From Eunapius fragilis (taxonomy: Eukaryota > Porifera > Demospongiae > Spongillida > Spongillidae): DNA of 64,000 bases. Below the pieces are notes generated by a model. It was given only the letters and a program-made list of their open reading frames with translations. It was not told where the DNA came from and ran no database searches. Positions 1 through 11,693 of the stretch are shown piece after piece. The stretch spans positions 10,784,975 through 10,848,974 of the forward strand of contig OY811972.1 in NCBI GenBank assembly GCA_963681505.1, given 5' to 3'. The position numbers and the translations under genes were made by a program. The stretch's first letter is position 1, and the number at the start of each line of letters is the position of its first letter.

Positions 1-705
1 ATTATACACTCAGTTTCACTGTCAGCAACAGTATGCCCTTCTCTTTCATCTGGGGTAGTTTTCTAGCACCATTGGGCATACCCTTACCCAACCATCGCCC
101 CATACTCTCGTCTACCACCAAAATACGATCTGGTGTTACACAGCGCAGCATGTTTATGTTCCATTCATCAGCAAAACATCGAATGAATATGACATGATCG
201 GTTTGACCATCAACAATAGGGTACTGTGCAAGAGTAAAAGCCTGCAGAAGTCTACGAAACGTATAAATACCTAATTTCCCAAGATCATGTTTAACAAATA
301 CATCGCTTTTATATTCCCCATAATCTTGTGCGGGGAGGTCAGCTGGGTGGCACAACATGTACAGATGGTACCCCATGAAAAGCCAGAATTCACCCACTGT
401 AACACTAAAAGGGTGCCCCTTTTCTGCAAGTCTTTCACTTTTCAGTCATTTGAATGCATATTTCGTCTACAAGGTTTCGGGGAATGCATGCTCAAATTCA
501 GTGCCTTCAACTGAATTGAGAAGGTGAAACTGAGTTGATTGGGAATAGCCATGAGCTAATGCAGGACAAACAGCTCGTCCAGTATCCTTTTCCCACCTTA
601 CATCATGAGCATACGCATCCTCCCGGTGTGGTTGCTGCACCCCATCGAACTCCTCCTCCTCCTCTGTGTCTAGGCACTCACCTTCCCTGGATTCAGAGCA
701 AATTT
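1..705 (-). pseudogene. piggyBac-like (DDE_Tnp_1_7) transposase relic, frameshifted, 3' end outside window
   Basis: Read on the minus strand. Upstream comes an acidic stretch (a run of Glu around 645-660, then HREDAYAHDVRWEKDTGR) that ends in a stop near 487. The reading continues in a second frame (NLVDEICIQMTEK) and then, after another shift near 440, in a third frame open from about 430 to the window edge. That last part contains GEFWLFMGYHLYML, a segment ending in NINMLR..TPDRILVVDESM, then GKGMPN and KEKGILLLTV. The VDESM block followed by a W/G segment is the pattern around the second catalytic Asp of piggyBac-family transposases, and the acidic N-terminal region is also typical of them. 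At least two frameshifts make it a dead copy. No terminal repeat was identified. Family assignment is from motif recognition only. Confidence 0.6.
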
Positions 706-1621
706 TGAAGCAAATTTGAGATTAGTTAATTTAATAACCTGTTATTATTAATCATTGTCCCCCCATCCTCAGATCCTTTTATGTAAAAATCTAAAACACT
801 GCTCATTTGTATCAAATAGTGCAGAGCTGAAAGTAAACTGTGCACACTGTGCATACAGTGTGCACAGGTGTTCGCACGGATGCAAATAGACAATAAGGGG
901 CCATTTAATGGTTCAGTTCTACAGATGACCAGGTTAAAGCACATTATGGAAGAGTGTGGCAGCGTGAAACTAACTTAAAGGAGGCTATATATATATATAT
1001 ATATAATTAATATATATAATAATATATATATATTATTATTGCTCTTGCTTTTTATACAGATAGAAGAGAGGCAAGTCTATTGTAGCGGTCCAGTGTCAGC
1101 TGAGTCGAACTCTGCATGACCAGCCTTGCGCAGCGAATATATTGAATACAAAGGAGCACCAGATACGAGTTTTATCATTACCAGTAAATGTGGCCGCACG
1201 TGCAATAATGGATGGATTTATTATCCCAATCCTTACTAGAAAATGCTTCCTAAACTTAGGAATGCATAATCGTGATCAGTTACGTAGTCTATAAAAAATG
1301 GACGAGGCGCATAAAATTACTTTTATGCATGCTAGCTTCCATTATACATGCAACCGTGTTCCCTAGCTAATCTAATAATGACGTCCAAAATACCTTTCCT
1401 ACAACCTAATAAAAGCGCTCATCTTCTTAAAAACACTGTTAGAGAGTTAAATACGGTCGCAATTATGGATAGAACGTTAGATCATGCAATACCGGATTGA
1501 ACCCGTAACAGTTAATTTGATGTGTGCACCTTGCATGGAATCAAAATGGATTTTTAAAAATACACCACAGTTCGGCAATATTCATGAATGGGTTTAAGCG
1601 AATGAATGGTGGTCATGTGTG
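706..1621. other. intergenic DNA, no gene seen
   Basis: AT-rich spacer between the transposase relic and LOX1. It holds an imperfect (AT)n tract at about 987-1040 and a short CACTGTGCATAC/GTGTGCACAGTG-type mirror near 835-870. No coding exon was recognised on either strand. Confidence 0.6.
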
Positions 1622-1626
1622 CACTT

Positions 1627-1634
1627 TATAAAGG
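1627..1634 (+). promoter_or_regulatory. candidate TATA box of LOX1
   Basis: TATAAAGG lies about 190 bases upstream of the LOX1 start codon and is followed by a GC-rich patch (GGCGCGG). This implies a 5' UTR of about 160 bases if the first exon is continuous. Based on the motif alone. Confidence 0.4.
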
Positions 1635-1821
1635 CGCGGAGTCCAAAGGATGAAGGATTACAACTTTCTCTCCATGGATAATGCCACCCATTGAACATGG
1701 TGCAAGAGAACAATGGTCTTTAATGTGTATAGGCGTGCATATCTGTTTTACCTACTGCCTTTAAATAGACACTATTCTCAGTGTAGTTACGCCAAAAAAA
1801 GCCCGTTACAAAACCTCAATA

Positions 1822-4800
1822 ATGGATCCAGGGTCGCATAGTACCACAGATTCTCCAAAAGAGAATAAAGAATGCCAGATGGAGAGAGACCGCGAGGAAG
1901 AAGGGCTAGGGATCAGACCTTCTCCGCCCGTGGAAGACCTAAATAAAGTGAAGACAAGGTCCCCGGGGATGGTGAACGAAGAAGAGGAAGGTCAACTGAT
2001 TGTAGAGACACAGAGTACCGAGTACGTGCCTAGAAACCCGGTCGAAGAGAGAAAAGTTGAACCAGCGGTTGTAGCATTGCCCGAAGAAGTGAAGTGTGAG
2101 ATCGTGAAACGCGTTCATGGGGATTTGGATAAAATCATTACCGTCCCATCGATGTCTCTCGTCGAAAAACCAAAGCGTAAGTATAAGTAGGTTTTAAATG
2201 CAAATATGTCATAATTCTCCACCTGTTTGCACACGCTGTTAGTCGGTCACAGTTACTACGAAGTGTTAGTATCAACGGGGGAGGAGGAAGGAACCGCCGG
2301 TTTTGATCGGGGCATTTACCTCGTCGTGGAGGGTACCAAGGGTTCATCTGGAAAACTCTACGTTAGGAAACTCTTCAGCATTGCGTCATCGAAAGGGGCG
2401 GCCTACCTCGTACAGATTGAAGCGAGCGGTGACCTTGGAGAGATACTCGTCACCACAGTGGGCAGTGATCCCCATCAAACCTCTGTGTTTGACAAAGGAA
2501 TGAAGCCGAAGCCGTGGTTTGTGGAATTCGTTATAGTTCATAACTTCCAGAGTAAATACACTTCGACATTTCCATGCTATCATTGGATCGCATTTGGAGG
2601 TTCTGTGAGCCTTACCTCGGGAACCGGTAAGTGTGCGGGAATATATATTAGTGGTAAGGTTATAAAAAGATTGCGGCCGCAATGCACGCAATTGTAGCTT
2701 ATAGCTGCATGATTTAAGGAAGCGTATACTGCTTGGCACAGATTAAGATGCGCTTTAGTAGTAGATGCATTTGTTAATCATTATTGATGAAGCAAGATGT
2801 GCGATGTGTGGTTTATTTATTGTTCATTAATTATTGTTCATTAATTTTAAGCGGCAAGTGATCCGTTATGTTAGGATGAAATTTTAACTTCACTGGCAAA
2901 GTGACGCGTAATTTAACCTATGTAGCTGTATATTTGCTGCAGTGGAGCTAGTTATTTCTATCTAAACTGCCGGTACTGATTCCTTTAGCCACATTGAAGA
3001 CCGTTAGTGGATATGGTTCACTTATCGACTACAGGAGGAACCAATTAGAACATCGAAGGAAATTATACGCATGGCGCGAATTTCCTGGTACTATGCTACC
3101 ATCTGGTTTGGATACAAGCGTTGCTGAAATGCCATTGGATGAGGAATTTGACTACGTCAAAAATCTGGACTTTTCTGCTGACGCTAATAAGTCGAGGGCT
3201 GTGCAGTCAGTTACTACTAAGCGACTTACGTCAAAGCGCCTAACCGTGGAACACCTGCGAGACTTTGAGACTCTAGCCGAATCCGAAGCAACAGTGTTTC
3301 AACCTAAACCTATATACGAACTTGGGCGTTGGACGAGGGACCTGGAGTTCGGTTTCCAGTTGCTGAACGGATTGAATCCACGAGCTGTTCGAAAATGTAC
3401 AAAATTGCCCGAAAATTTCCCGGTCACGTCGGCTATGGTACAAGGTTCCCTCACGAGGGGATCGAGCTTGGAGGATGAGATGAAGGTGAGTGTCATGATG
3501 CCCCACTACAATTTATTATTGCGTTAACATCTGTCATGCTGTAGAATGGTCGCGTGTACATATGCGATCTCGGGATTCTTGACGCCATTCCGTGTCGTGA
3601 GTACTTCTACATATCCGCTCCGCTGTGTTTGCTTGTCGTGAACACGTACAATCAGCTAGTACCAATTGCCATTCAGCTGAAGCAGGCGCCGAGCGACGAC
3701 AATCCGATCTTTCTTCCCAGTGATAACTGGATTGACTGGCTGCTCGCTAAGATGCATTTTCAAAGCGCATTTGCGCAGGTAAGTGAATTGGGAATGCATA
3801 TATATATATATATTAAAGCAGTGCTACTTAACGATGCAGTATAGCGCACATATTTTTCACCGCTTCTCTAATGTATAATGCATATTTGTACTATTGCAGC
3901 TGCATCAGATAGTGGCTCATTACTTCTCATGTCATTTCATTATGGAGGCCTTCATCGTAGCTACCATGCGCAATCTACCTGATCAGCACCCTGTCTTTAA
4001 GCTCCTCCGTCCGCACATGCGTACCACGTTGTCCATCAACTCGCGGGCACGTGAGACGCTTTTGAACGATGGCGGTTTGTTCGACCAGCTCTCTTCTCTT
4101 GGGCAAGAGGGCAAGAATGAGCTTTTCAGGAGAGCGGCGAGTGCGTTCAACCTGCAATGGAACAATATAGCCAAGGACGTGAAGGAACGCGGGGTGGATA
4201 ACCAGGAAGAATTACCTGGTTATTACTACCGAGATGACGGACTTAAAATATGGAATGCTTTCCAGCACTACGTGGATGGAATTGTCTCTCTGTTTTACGA
4301 AACAGATGAGGAAGTGGCAAATGACCCAGAAATACAAAGTTGGGCTGAGGATATGTACATTCACGGCAGCCCAAAGTCTGGCCATGACTGCGGCATTCCA
4401 AGGAAGATAGATTCCAAGGAATTACTCGTGGAAACCTGCTGTACAATAATCTTCACGGCCACTGCTCTTCATGCGGCTGTAACTGCCAACCAGTTCAGAT
4501 ATTACAGCTTCATACCAAATGCACCGTACAGCATGGCAATGGCTCCTCCCAGCATCAAAGGTGTTGCAGATATGACCATGTTGATGGCATCGTTGCCAAA
4601 TGAAGAAATGTCTGCCAAGGGCGTGGCAATGTCAATGTTGCTATCACAATATTCCAGCACCCCGGTACGCGCAAGTGTGTGCAAGTTAAATCTTGCATGC
4701 GTGCATGCATCTTGACATGCTGAGGATGCCCGGCTTTATTATCTGTTCTTCTTCTCCACAGCCATATTTGGGGAAATTCCCTCATCTAGCAAGCTTTAAC

Positions 4801-4959
4801 TATCAGTGGTTTACAGAGCAGAAGGCAAAGGACCTGGTTACCAACCTCCGGGTAGCATTGGATATCATATCCATGCAGATCAAGGAGAGGAATAGATATC
4901 TAGATGAACCATATACCGCTCTCATTCCTGAACTGGTTCCTTGCAGTGTGACCATATGA
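1822..4959 (+). CDS. PLAT-domain lipoxygenase-like protein, paralogue 1 (LOX1)
   Basis: Six exons: 1822-2176, 2243-2626, 2989-3485, 3545-3778, 3900-4664, 4762-4959, all with GT-AG introns; 2433 nt in frame, 810 aa. Residues 1-118 are a charged, probably disordered leader ending in the block VKCEIVKRVHGDLDK. Residues about 119-240 are a PLAT/LH2 beta-sandwich (GHSYYEVLVSTGEE, WFVEFVIVHNFQS, FPCYHWI). The rest is the lipoxygenase catalytic fold. Iron ligands by homology are H492 and H497 (HQIVAH), H681 (LHAAVT) and the C-terminal Ile810. The fourth ligand position, normally Asn, His or Ser, is Thr685. The family inserts O2 into polyunsaturated fatty acids; PLAT domains mediate Ca2+-dependent membrane binding. 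Whether Thr685 supports normal iron binding is uncertain. The start was chosen as the first ATG of the open exon; a TATA-like motif lies upstream. An AATAAA at 5491-5496 is one possible, rather distant, poly(A) signal. Confidence 0.92.
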
Positions 4960-6929
4960 AATAGTAGGATTGCATCTACTTATTCACCATTCATCGTGTA
5001 GCAGGGCATGATGTGTTTAGTGCTATTTAAGTGCTTGATAAACGATCATTTTATATGTGTGCGTGCGTGTGTGTGGGGTGAAAGGCACACTCTGCTCCAT
5101 GCAGTACACTATTATTGTTCATCAAAGTAGTCTAAGAATGTCTAGTCCCATGCAGCACAACAGCATTGTAGGTATACGGATTCATTCCAAGTGCTATCTT
5201 ATGTTGAGGAAAACAAACCTCAAAGATGCCCATGACATAACATGCAAAACTGTATAGAGGAGAACCGGGCTGACGAAAACTTCATTGAGCTCTAGTGCAA
5301 ATACAGGCATGGATGCTGGTATTATTGGATGAAAAACATAATATCTTGTTTGCCACAGAACTAGACCAGTGCATCTGTCATTCAGTACTGATGTCAGAAA
5401 TGACGCAAGAATGCCTTAATCATAAAACAGGCTATTACATCAGGATGTGCCATCATCTTTGCTGGGTTAATTCTCAGGTTAAATGCTTATAATAAAGACA
5501 TAAAGTCCCTCTATCATTCGTGTGAATTGTTCAATGATGCCTGAATGATTCCTCCTCACAGCAAAATTACATACTTACCTACTTAGGCCTGAGGCTTTGA
5601 AGCTGCTTACTCTGATTGAGCATGTTGCAGCAACAATTGACTGATACATGCAGGATTAGTTACAAATATTTACACCAGCAATTACAGTGAGTTCGCCTGT
5701 TCTTTCACATGCCACTTGTCACACTGGTGCCAGGAATATCCTTATAAACAATACATGACAGATCACCAAGGATGTTATCTTTTACTTCACTAATGGTAGT
5801 ATCACATCCATCATGCACATACATGTACATCACAAATTACTGGCATCTAAATTCAAACTAGATTACAACATTAACAACAGTCTTGATAGAATTTCCCTGG
5901 CATTGGCTCTAACCAGTGAAAGGTTTAGTCTTCCATAAGATTAAACAGTGATCAGGGACTGGAGAGTGAAAGTGGGAATATAGCCAGATGAGGTAACAAG
6001 CATTGGAAGAAAATATGCATAAGACATCATTACTTGTGTTGTGCTTTCTCAACTCTGATGCATGCTTGTAGAGCTGCACAAATGTTTGCTCCTGCCTCGG
6101 CTAAACTTTTGGCATTTAGCAGCGATATTAACATTGAAGGATTATTACCTGCGCCTTGTGTATGTTGGTTAACCCCAAGTCTGCAGACAACCATTACTTT
6201 AAACCCATCCATGCCTCCGTTTGTATGGTCAATGGAACTATGAGATGTGTGTCCAAACCCAGCCAAAATTGGGTCAACTGAAGGTGTAAGGCTCAATCTC
6301 TCAGATGCTGACTGAAATGCAGCATGTGGGGTAGTATGCATGGAAAACAGGTGAGTTTATCAGCTAGCCTTAGGGATAAATTGTTAAAAGGATTGACTAG
6401 TATGAAAGCTTTATAGCTGGATCAAATAAACCATTTATCTTCGTGCAGGCCTAAGGCTTGAAACCGATTGTGTCGGTTAAGCTGGTTTAAAATACAACTG
6501 TTAGTGAGGAATCAATAACCGCTTCACCCAGAATTAATAACCGCTTCAGCTGGTTATTTTTACAACTTACCGGTTACTTTTGTTTTTCTGGCGAGCGAAA
6601 TATACAACATATTATTTTGCAGACTAAATTATCAGTATCCAAATTTTGCATTGTTAATTTATTAATGCCTGTGCATTATAAAGTTTGTCTTACGAAGTAA
6701 GATGGCGCCAAAAAATAAACATGTCAAAATCTGAATAGTCAAAATCTATTCTTGCTCCATCATATAGTGAACATCAAAAACGTTTTTGTCATAGTAAACG
6801 TCATAAACGTTTTTGTTTGCTGCACAGCAGTGTATACCATATTATAGAGATTCGAATATATAACAATGAACCTCTTGAAGGGATGATCCGGGTGAACCCC
6901 TCAGCCATTCAGTCTGTTGCATACTAGTA
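4960..6929. other. intergenic spacer between LOX1 and gelsolin 1
   Basis: Mostly AT-rich and without a recognised gene, apart from a possible orphan exon on the minus strand at 6030-6311. A GT-rich purine/pyrimidine tract lies at 5055-5080. At 6470-6580 there are short repeats of the type AACCGCTTCA. Confidence 0.5.
6030..6311 (-). CDS. possible orphan 3' exon, unknown protein
   Basis: A minus-strand open frame of about 94 codons. It starts right after a good acceptor (TGCTGCATTTCAG, ending at 6312) and ends at a TAA (6030-6032). The predicted peptide has ordinary protein composition (for example GGMDGFKVMVVCRLGV and ANICAALQACI), but I do not recognise it and see no partner exons upstream. 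It could be a fragment of a mobile element or chance. Confidence 0.2.
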   Translation of the reverse strand, partial: SASERLSLTPSVDPILAGFGHTSHSSIDHTNGGMDGFKVMVVCRLGVNQHTQGAGNNPSMLISLLNAKSLAEAGANICAALQACIRVEKAQHK

Positions 6930-7765
6930 CTAACTCTGACTCTGTTTCGTATATATTGTTTAAATAAATTTATCTATAGCGGTATGCTTAGCTCTTGATA
7001 TTCCAATAACATAATTTATAATGGTTTGAGTTCACGGCTTCGCTAGAGGATCATATGAGATATAACATAAGCGCCAGTATAACAACTACTTCGAGGCACA
7101 TTTACAATGGTTTTATTCATCGGGACTCGTGCGACAGATGTGAATGCATTTACGAGTTAGTCATTCATGCACAGTGCGTGCATTGTTATTCGAATCAGTT
7201 AAACATTAATTATGTGGGAGGATAACATGTCGAATGGCATGCGGGATCGACACGTCACGTATATACGTTGTGGCCACGTTGCACTCAGAATACATTATAA
7301 GGACTCTATAATATGGTACACACTGCGGAGCAGCAACGAAAAAAAAACGTTTTTGTCGTCTACTAGTGGGCGTCCATCATGTCACTCTGCGGGGTTAATG
7401 CGCATAAACCGCTGCAGCTTTCAGCTTAGCTCCGCACATACAGGTGGTCTGGCATGGAGTTATGCTGTGCCATTTTTTTAGCAACTGACTGCTGGCTTGG
7501 GGTTTGGAATAACAATGTACGCACTTGGCATGAATGACTAACTCGTAAATACATTCACATCTGTCGCACGAGTCCCGTTGAATAAAACCATTGTAAATGT
7601 GCCTCGAAGTAGTTGTTATACTGTCGCTTATGTTATATCCTATATGATCCTCTAGCGAGGCCGTGAACTCAAACCTTTATAAATTATATTATTGGAATAT
7701 CCAGAGCGCAATAGATAAATTTATATTTAAACAATGTATGCACGCTATGTACGAAACAGAGTTAG
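6930..7765. repeat. long inverted repeat (foldback element) 5' of gelsolin 1
   Basis: The left arm at about 6930-7196 and the right arm at about 7505-7765 are reverse complements with scattered mismatches. For example, ACTTCGAGGCACATTTACAA on the left answers TTGTAAATGTGCCTCGAAGT on the right, and CTCGTAAATACATTCACATC answers the GATGTGAATGCATTTACGAG block. The spacer of about 310 bases contains a short A-tract (7338-7350) and no recognised gene. The right arm ends about 100 bases before the gelsolin 1 start codon, so the element probably overlaps its promoter. Confidence 0.8.
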
Positions 7766-7867
7766 TTTGGCTGAGTGCGGGCAAATTATATTCATAAGAG
7801 GTTCCGGACGGATCCCAGGCCATGAATAGATCGATTCACGTAACTCCAAGCCAGCAGTAGCTAAGAA

Positions 7868-10800
7868 ATGGCAGGTCTTGTAAAGGCAAAGAAGTACGAC
7901 TGGAAAGACTCGAACGTCTCGCAGATTGGATCCGACGGGGACCGCAAAGTGAGCTCTTCTAATTTCAGCCTGGCGGCCTTACGCTACTTCTCTCCGACCA
8001 GGTCAAAAAGTCTTCTGCTCAGACGGAGGCGGCGTGGAAGGATGCTGGGTCGAAGGTAGGATTGCAGATCTGGAGGATAGTGAAGTTCAAGGCGAGTATG
8101 GCATATTATGCTCGTGTCGCTGAGTGCGAAGTATTGCATTTACCCGTATACAGGTCGCCCACTGGCTTAAAGAGGACTACGGCAAGTTTTACAACGGAGA
8201 TTCGTACATCATTCTCCACACGTACAAGAAGCCGGATTCGGATGTGAGCCTTGATACCTGTATTATATTCGCCCCATGCCCTGGTATGGGGTCATAGGCG
8301 TTGGAACAGCCTTAATAGGGGGGCCCTAAGTCATATTATTCATCGATTTTCACCGTACATGGGGATAGGTGATACCATGTAGGGTGAAATTCAATGAATA
8401 ATATGACTTTGGCCCCTCCCCCCCTCCCCTATTATGGCTGTTTCTACACCTGTGTGAAGGTCTGAATAGTATGGATCAGTGCTAGCGATTGCTGTCCGTT
8501 CCTTTTGTGGTGGGCTGTTATCCTGTTGAGGGTGGGGCGGTGGTATTGTGTACCCTTTGTTGCTTTGTTGGTATTGTTGTGGCCACAATTGAGGTCCACG
8601 TGAAAACACACCACAATGTATGTGTAACATACTGTATCAACACATAATGCCAAAGACAGAGAGGCAGTAATGATACACAGCTACTTCATTGCTTCATGTA
8701 TTCTAAGAGTTAGGTAGATATACACCCATTGCATTAAGAAGAGAAATAGCTCTTAAATTAGCAGAGAACTGTACAGTATTCTCCTTTCAAGTATAACGTT
8801 AAGTCAGTTTATGTCAGTTGCTGTAGTGGTGCTTTTAAGAAACCAATCTAGACAGGGGACTAGTAAGAGGTCCAGCCACTGCTGCAAAGCACTGCTGAAA
8901 TAAAGGTAATAACTACAGATAGATCACCAACCTCCAAAGCATTGCTGCTTTAGAAATAATGTCTTTACTCCTCAGTTGCAGTACATACAATCCATATCAA
9001 TTGACTATTTTTGAGCATTTGCTTTCCAACCTTAAAGTGGTAACCTTTGAAAGTTAGTCTATGATGAATAGTGCAGCTAATAAAAACCCACTGCAATTGT
9101 CCATTAGGTATTGCCAAAGGCTCCACAATACCCCAACCATATCGCTTGGTATTTATCTTACCAAATTGTGTATTCAGTTCATGTGGCCAATATATTTGTC
9201 ACACTCTTCAATTGTTTGATTATTATTGATGCATAACATGGCTTTCGTATTAAACTGATGCGACTTATATTTGAAGCTATTGTGCTGTTCATATTCTCAG
9301 GGGTTATTATATGACCTTCACTTCTGGATTGGCCAATACTCAACCCAAGATGAGTATGGTACAGCAGCATACAAGACTGTGGAGCTGGATACTTTGGTAC
9401 GAATGTGAATGCAAATGTTTTTTTTTAAATGTTTTACTGATATCATGATATACAATTTTATGTATCCTGCTATACAAAAGGCTGGCTTATAACTCATTTT
9501 GTTTGCCCAAAAGACATTAATGTTTTATAAAATGCAACGAAGTGAATGAAGTATATCAATGTTCATATTCAGCTGGACGACAAACCAATTGAACACAGAG
9601 AAGTAATGGGATATGAGTCTGACCTTTTCCGAAGCTACTTCAAAATAATCACCATTTTGGAAGGAGGGTAGGTGGTGGATGCAGAATGTATCTCAAAGTG
9701 TATCATTATCAGTACTAGTCCTTGAAGTGCAGCACTGCAAGAGCTGTGTTTTTGCCATACAATGAATTAGTGGGTAATGGTATTCTAGAATATCTATCCC
9801 TTAAGTATAATGTAGCAATTAAGTATTTTTTATTCAACTTGGCTGGCTGGTGGTTCAATGTTATGGGGATATGTCAGAGAAAGACATAAATGGGACAGTG
9901 TCTAGCACAATCACGCTTTTGAGTATGTCTTCAAGCTTCACATTTTCTGTGCTCCCAAGAGCTTCTAACGCATCTAAAATTGGGCAATTCATCATAAAGT
10001 TATTGGGCACTGAACTTATTATTAGCCATACATTTCAATGCCAGCGTTACTTTTCTTTTTGCTTGTCGTAGTAAATTTGAAAAGTATCATCGGGGTGATT
10101 TTGCTGGACACAGTTCCAAATAATGAACAAGAATTTTAATTTCTTGTTTTGGTGTAATATTTGTTTATCTCTGCTGGAACTTTGTGCTTAAGAAAAGTGG
10201 GATAGAATAAGGTATTTAAAACCAATGTGCTTAGAATGTTGTTTACTTCCTCATGATTCATCAAGATGTGGTAATGCTAGCTTAAATTAACTAGGGCTAT
10301 GGTAATATTTTTAACAGTTGTAATATTATAAATGTTATAAGAAATGGGAATTTGATTACTTACTTATCTTTTTGTAGTGCTGAGACAGGCTTTAAACGTG
10401 TAAAACCTCAGGAGTACAAGCCACGCCTTCTTCATTTTCATGGTGACAAGGTATGCATCATTTTCTATAGTATATTATAAAGTATTATTAAATCACAGCA
10501 TGGGGTGAAAGTGACAGAGAAGCCACTGAACAAGCACTGTTTGGACTCCAGTGATGTGTTCATCCTTGATCTGGGTCTAAAGCTCTACCAGTGGAATGGA
10601 GCCTCTGGCAACAAAGACGAGCGGTTCAAAGCTGCAGGTTACTTGCAAGCATTGGAGGTATAATTGTTGGAAATTATGGGCACAAGCAATGCAGCATAAT
10701 TCTCATATTGCAGCATGAAAGAGATGGGAAAGCAGTGTCTGAAGTGATTGGTATGTTCATATTGTTGAACAAAACAAATCTGTAAGATATATATTTACTC

Positions 10801-11693
10801 TATCATGAATTTATGCATAATGACTACTTCATTTGACGAGTGATGTGAAGGAATGAGCATGTATGGTCTTTATGCCATAACCCATGTTTGTGTGTAAATT
10901 GCGAGTGATTCTGAACCACTTGCATGAGTAATTGTCCAAGAAGGTTAGTGCCTATTGTAAAAGACCATTTTGTAATGTGCATACCAGGGCTATATATGAA
11001 ATTGTGAGGAGGTAAATTATCGATATGAAATAGCACTGGGAACATAAAATTGATGAAAAATCTATACCGTGTAGATGAAATCAGCACAGAGAAGACACAT
11101 GTATTCTACACCACCCTTTCTGAAGAACCTCTCAGCGAACCTAATGAGGTATCTGCAGCTTAATGATTCATCCACAGTACCTAAACACTTTTTTCTGCAG
11201 GAGCAAGTGCATGTGAAACATGACTCCACCACATTCAAGCCATGCATGTTCAGGTACATCAAGTGCTACATTTTATTTTAGCTGTGAATCAATGGGCCAT
11301 GCTCGCATTTAGGCTGAGTGATGAAACGGGCAAGCTTGTGCTAACACCCGTTGCTGGTTCACTGTCCAAAAAGAACTTCGATGAGAATGATGGTATGTCA
11401 AACACATATTTTGTATAGTATCAAATATTTGAATATGATATATTTATTCAGTGTTTTTGGTGGACAATGGAAAGCATCTATTCATATGGATTGGAAAGGA
11501 CACTAGTGTCGAAGAGAAAAGGAAGGCAATGCTCCACGCTCATGTAAATTGCTCAAATTTTCCACTTTGATGTCTTCTCATGCTCTGTTTCATTTAACAG
11601 AATTACTTGAAGGACACTGATCACCCTCTTGTCCCTGTGTCATGCATCAAGTCCGGATATGAAACTGATGCGTTCAAAAGTGTGGTTAAATAA
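7868..11693 (+). CDS. three-repeat gelsolin-like (severin/fragmin/CapG type) actin-binding protein, gene 1
   Basis: Thirteen exons: 7868-7948, 8002-8091, 8154-8243, 9301-9396, 9573-9667, 10378-10450, 10499-10657, 10714-10750, 11075-11148, 11201-11253, 11313-11392, 11452-11543, 11601-11693; 1113 nt, 370 aa. After a short leader ([16 protein letters not shown]), repeat 1 (about 45-165) has [24 protein letters not shown] and [20 protein letters not shown]. Repeat 2 (about 175-270) has [25 protein letters not shown] and DERFKAA. Repeat 3 (about 285-370) has DVFLVDNGKHLFIWIGK. Proteins with three gelsolin repeats sever or cap actin filaments under Ca2+ control in the cytoplasm. Intron 2 uses a GC donor (TTCAAG|GCGAGT). 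Introns 3 and 5 carry repeats. The gene is convergent with gelsolin 2 and lies about 2.9 kb downstream of LOX1. Confidence 0.92.
8303..8445. repeat. small palindromic MITE in gelsolin 1 intron 3
   Basis: A foldback of about 143 bases. The left arm starts GAACAGCCTTAATAGG and contains AAGTCATATTATTCAT; the right arm contains ATGAATAATATGACTT and ends with the complement of GAAACAGCCATAATAGG. The centre carries TACATGG/CCATGTA. There is no coding content. Confidence 0.7.
9968..10112 (+). repeat. dispersed repeat, copy 1 (gelsolin 1 intron 5)
   Basis: Shares blocks with 22380-22490: AAAATTGGGC, GGCACTGAA, TTAGCCATACAT, TCAATGC, CGTTAC and GGGTGATTTTGCTGGA, in the same order and orientation. It lies in an intron here and in LOX2 intron 2 there. 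No coding capacity. Confidence 0.6.
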
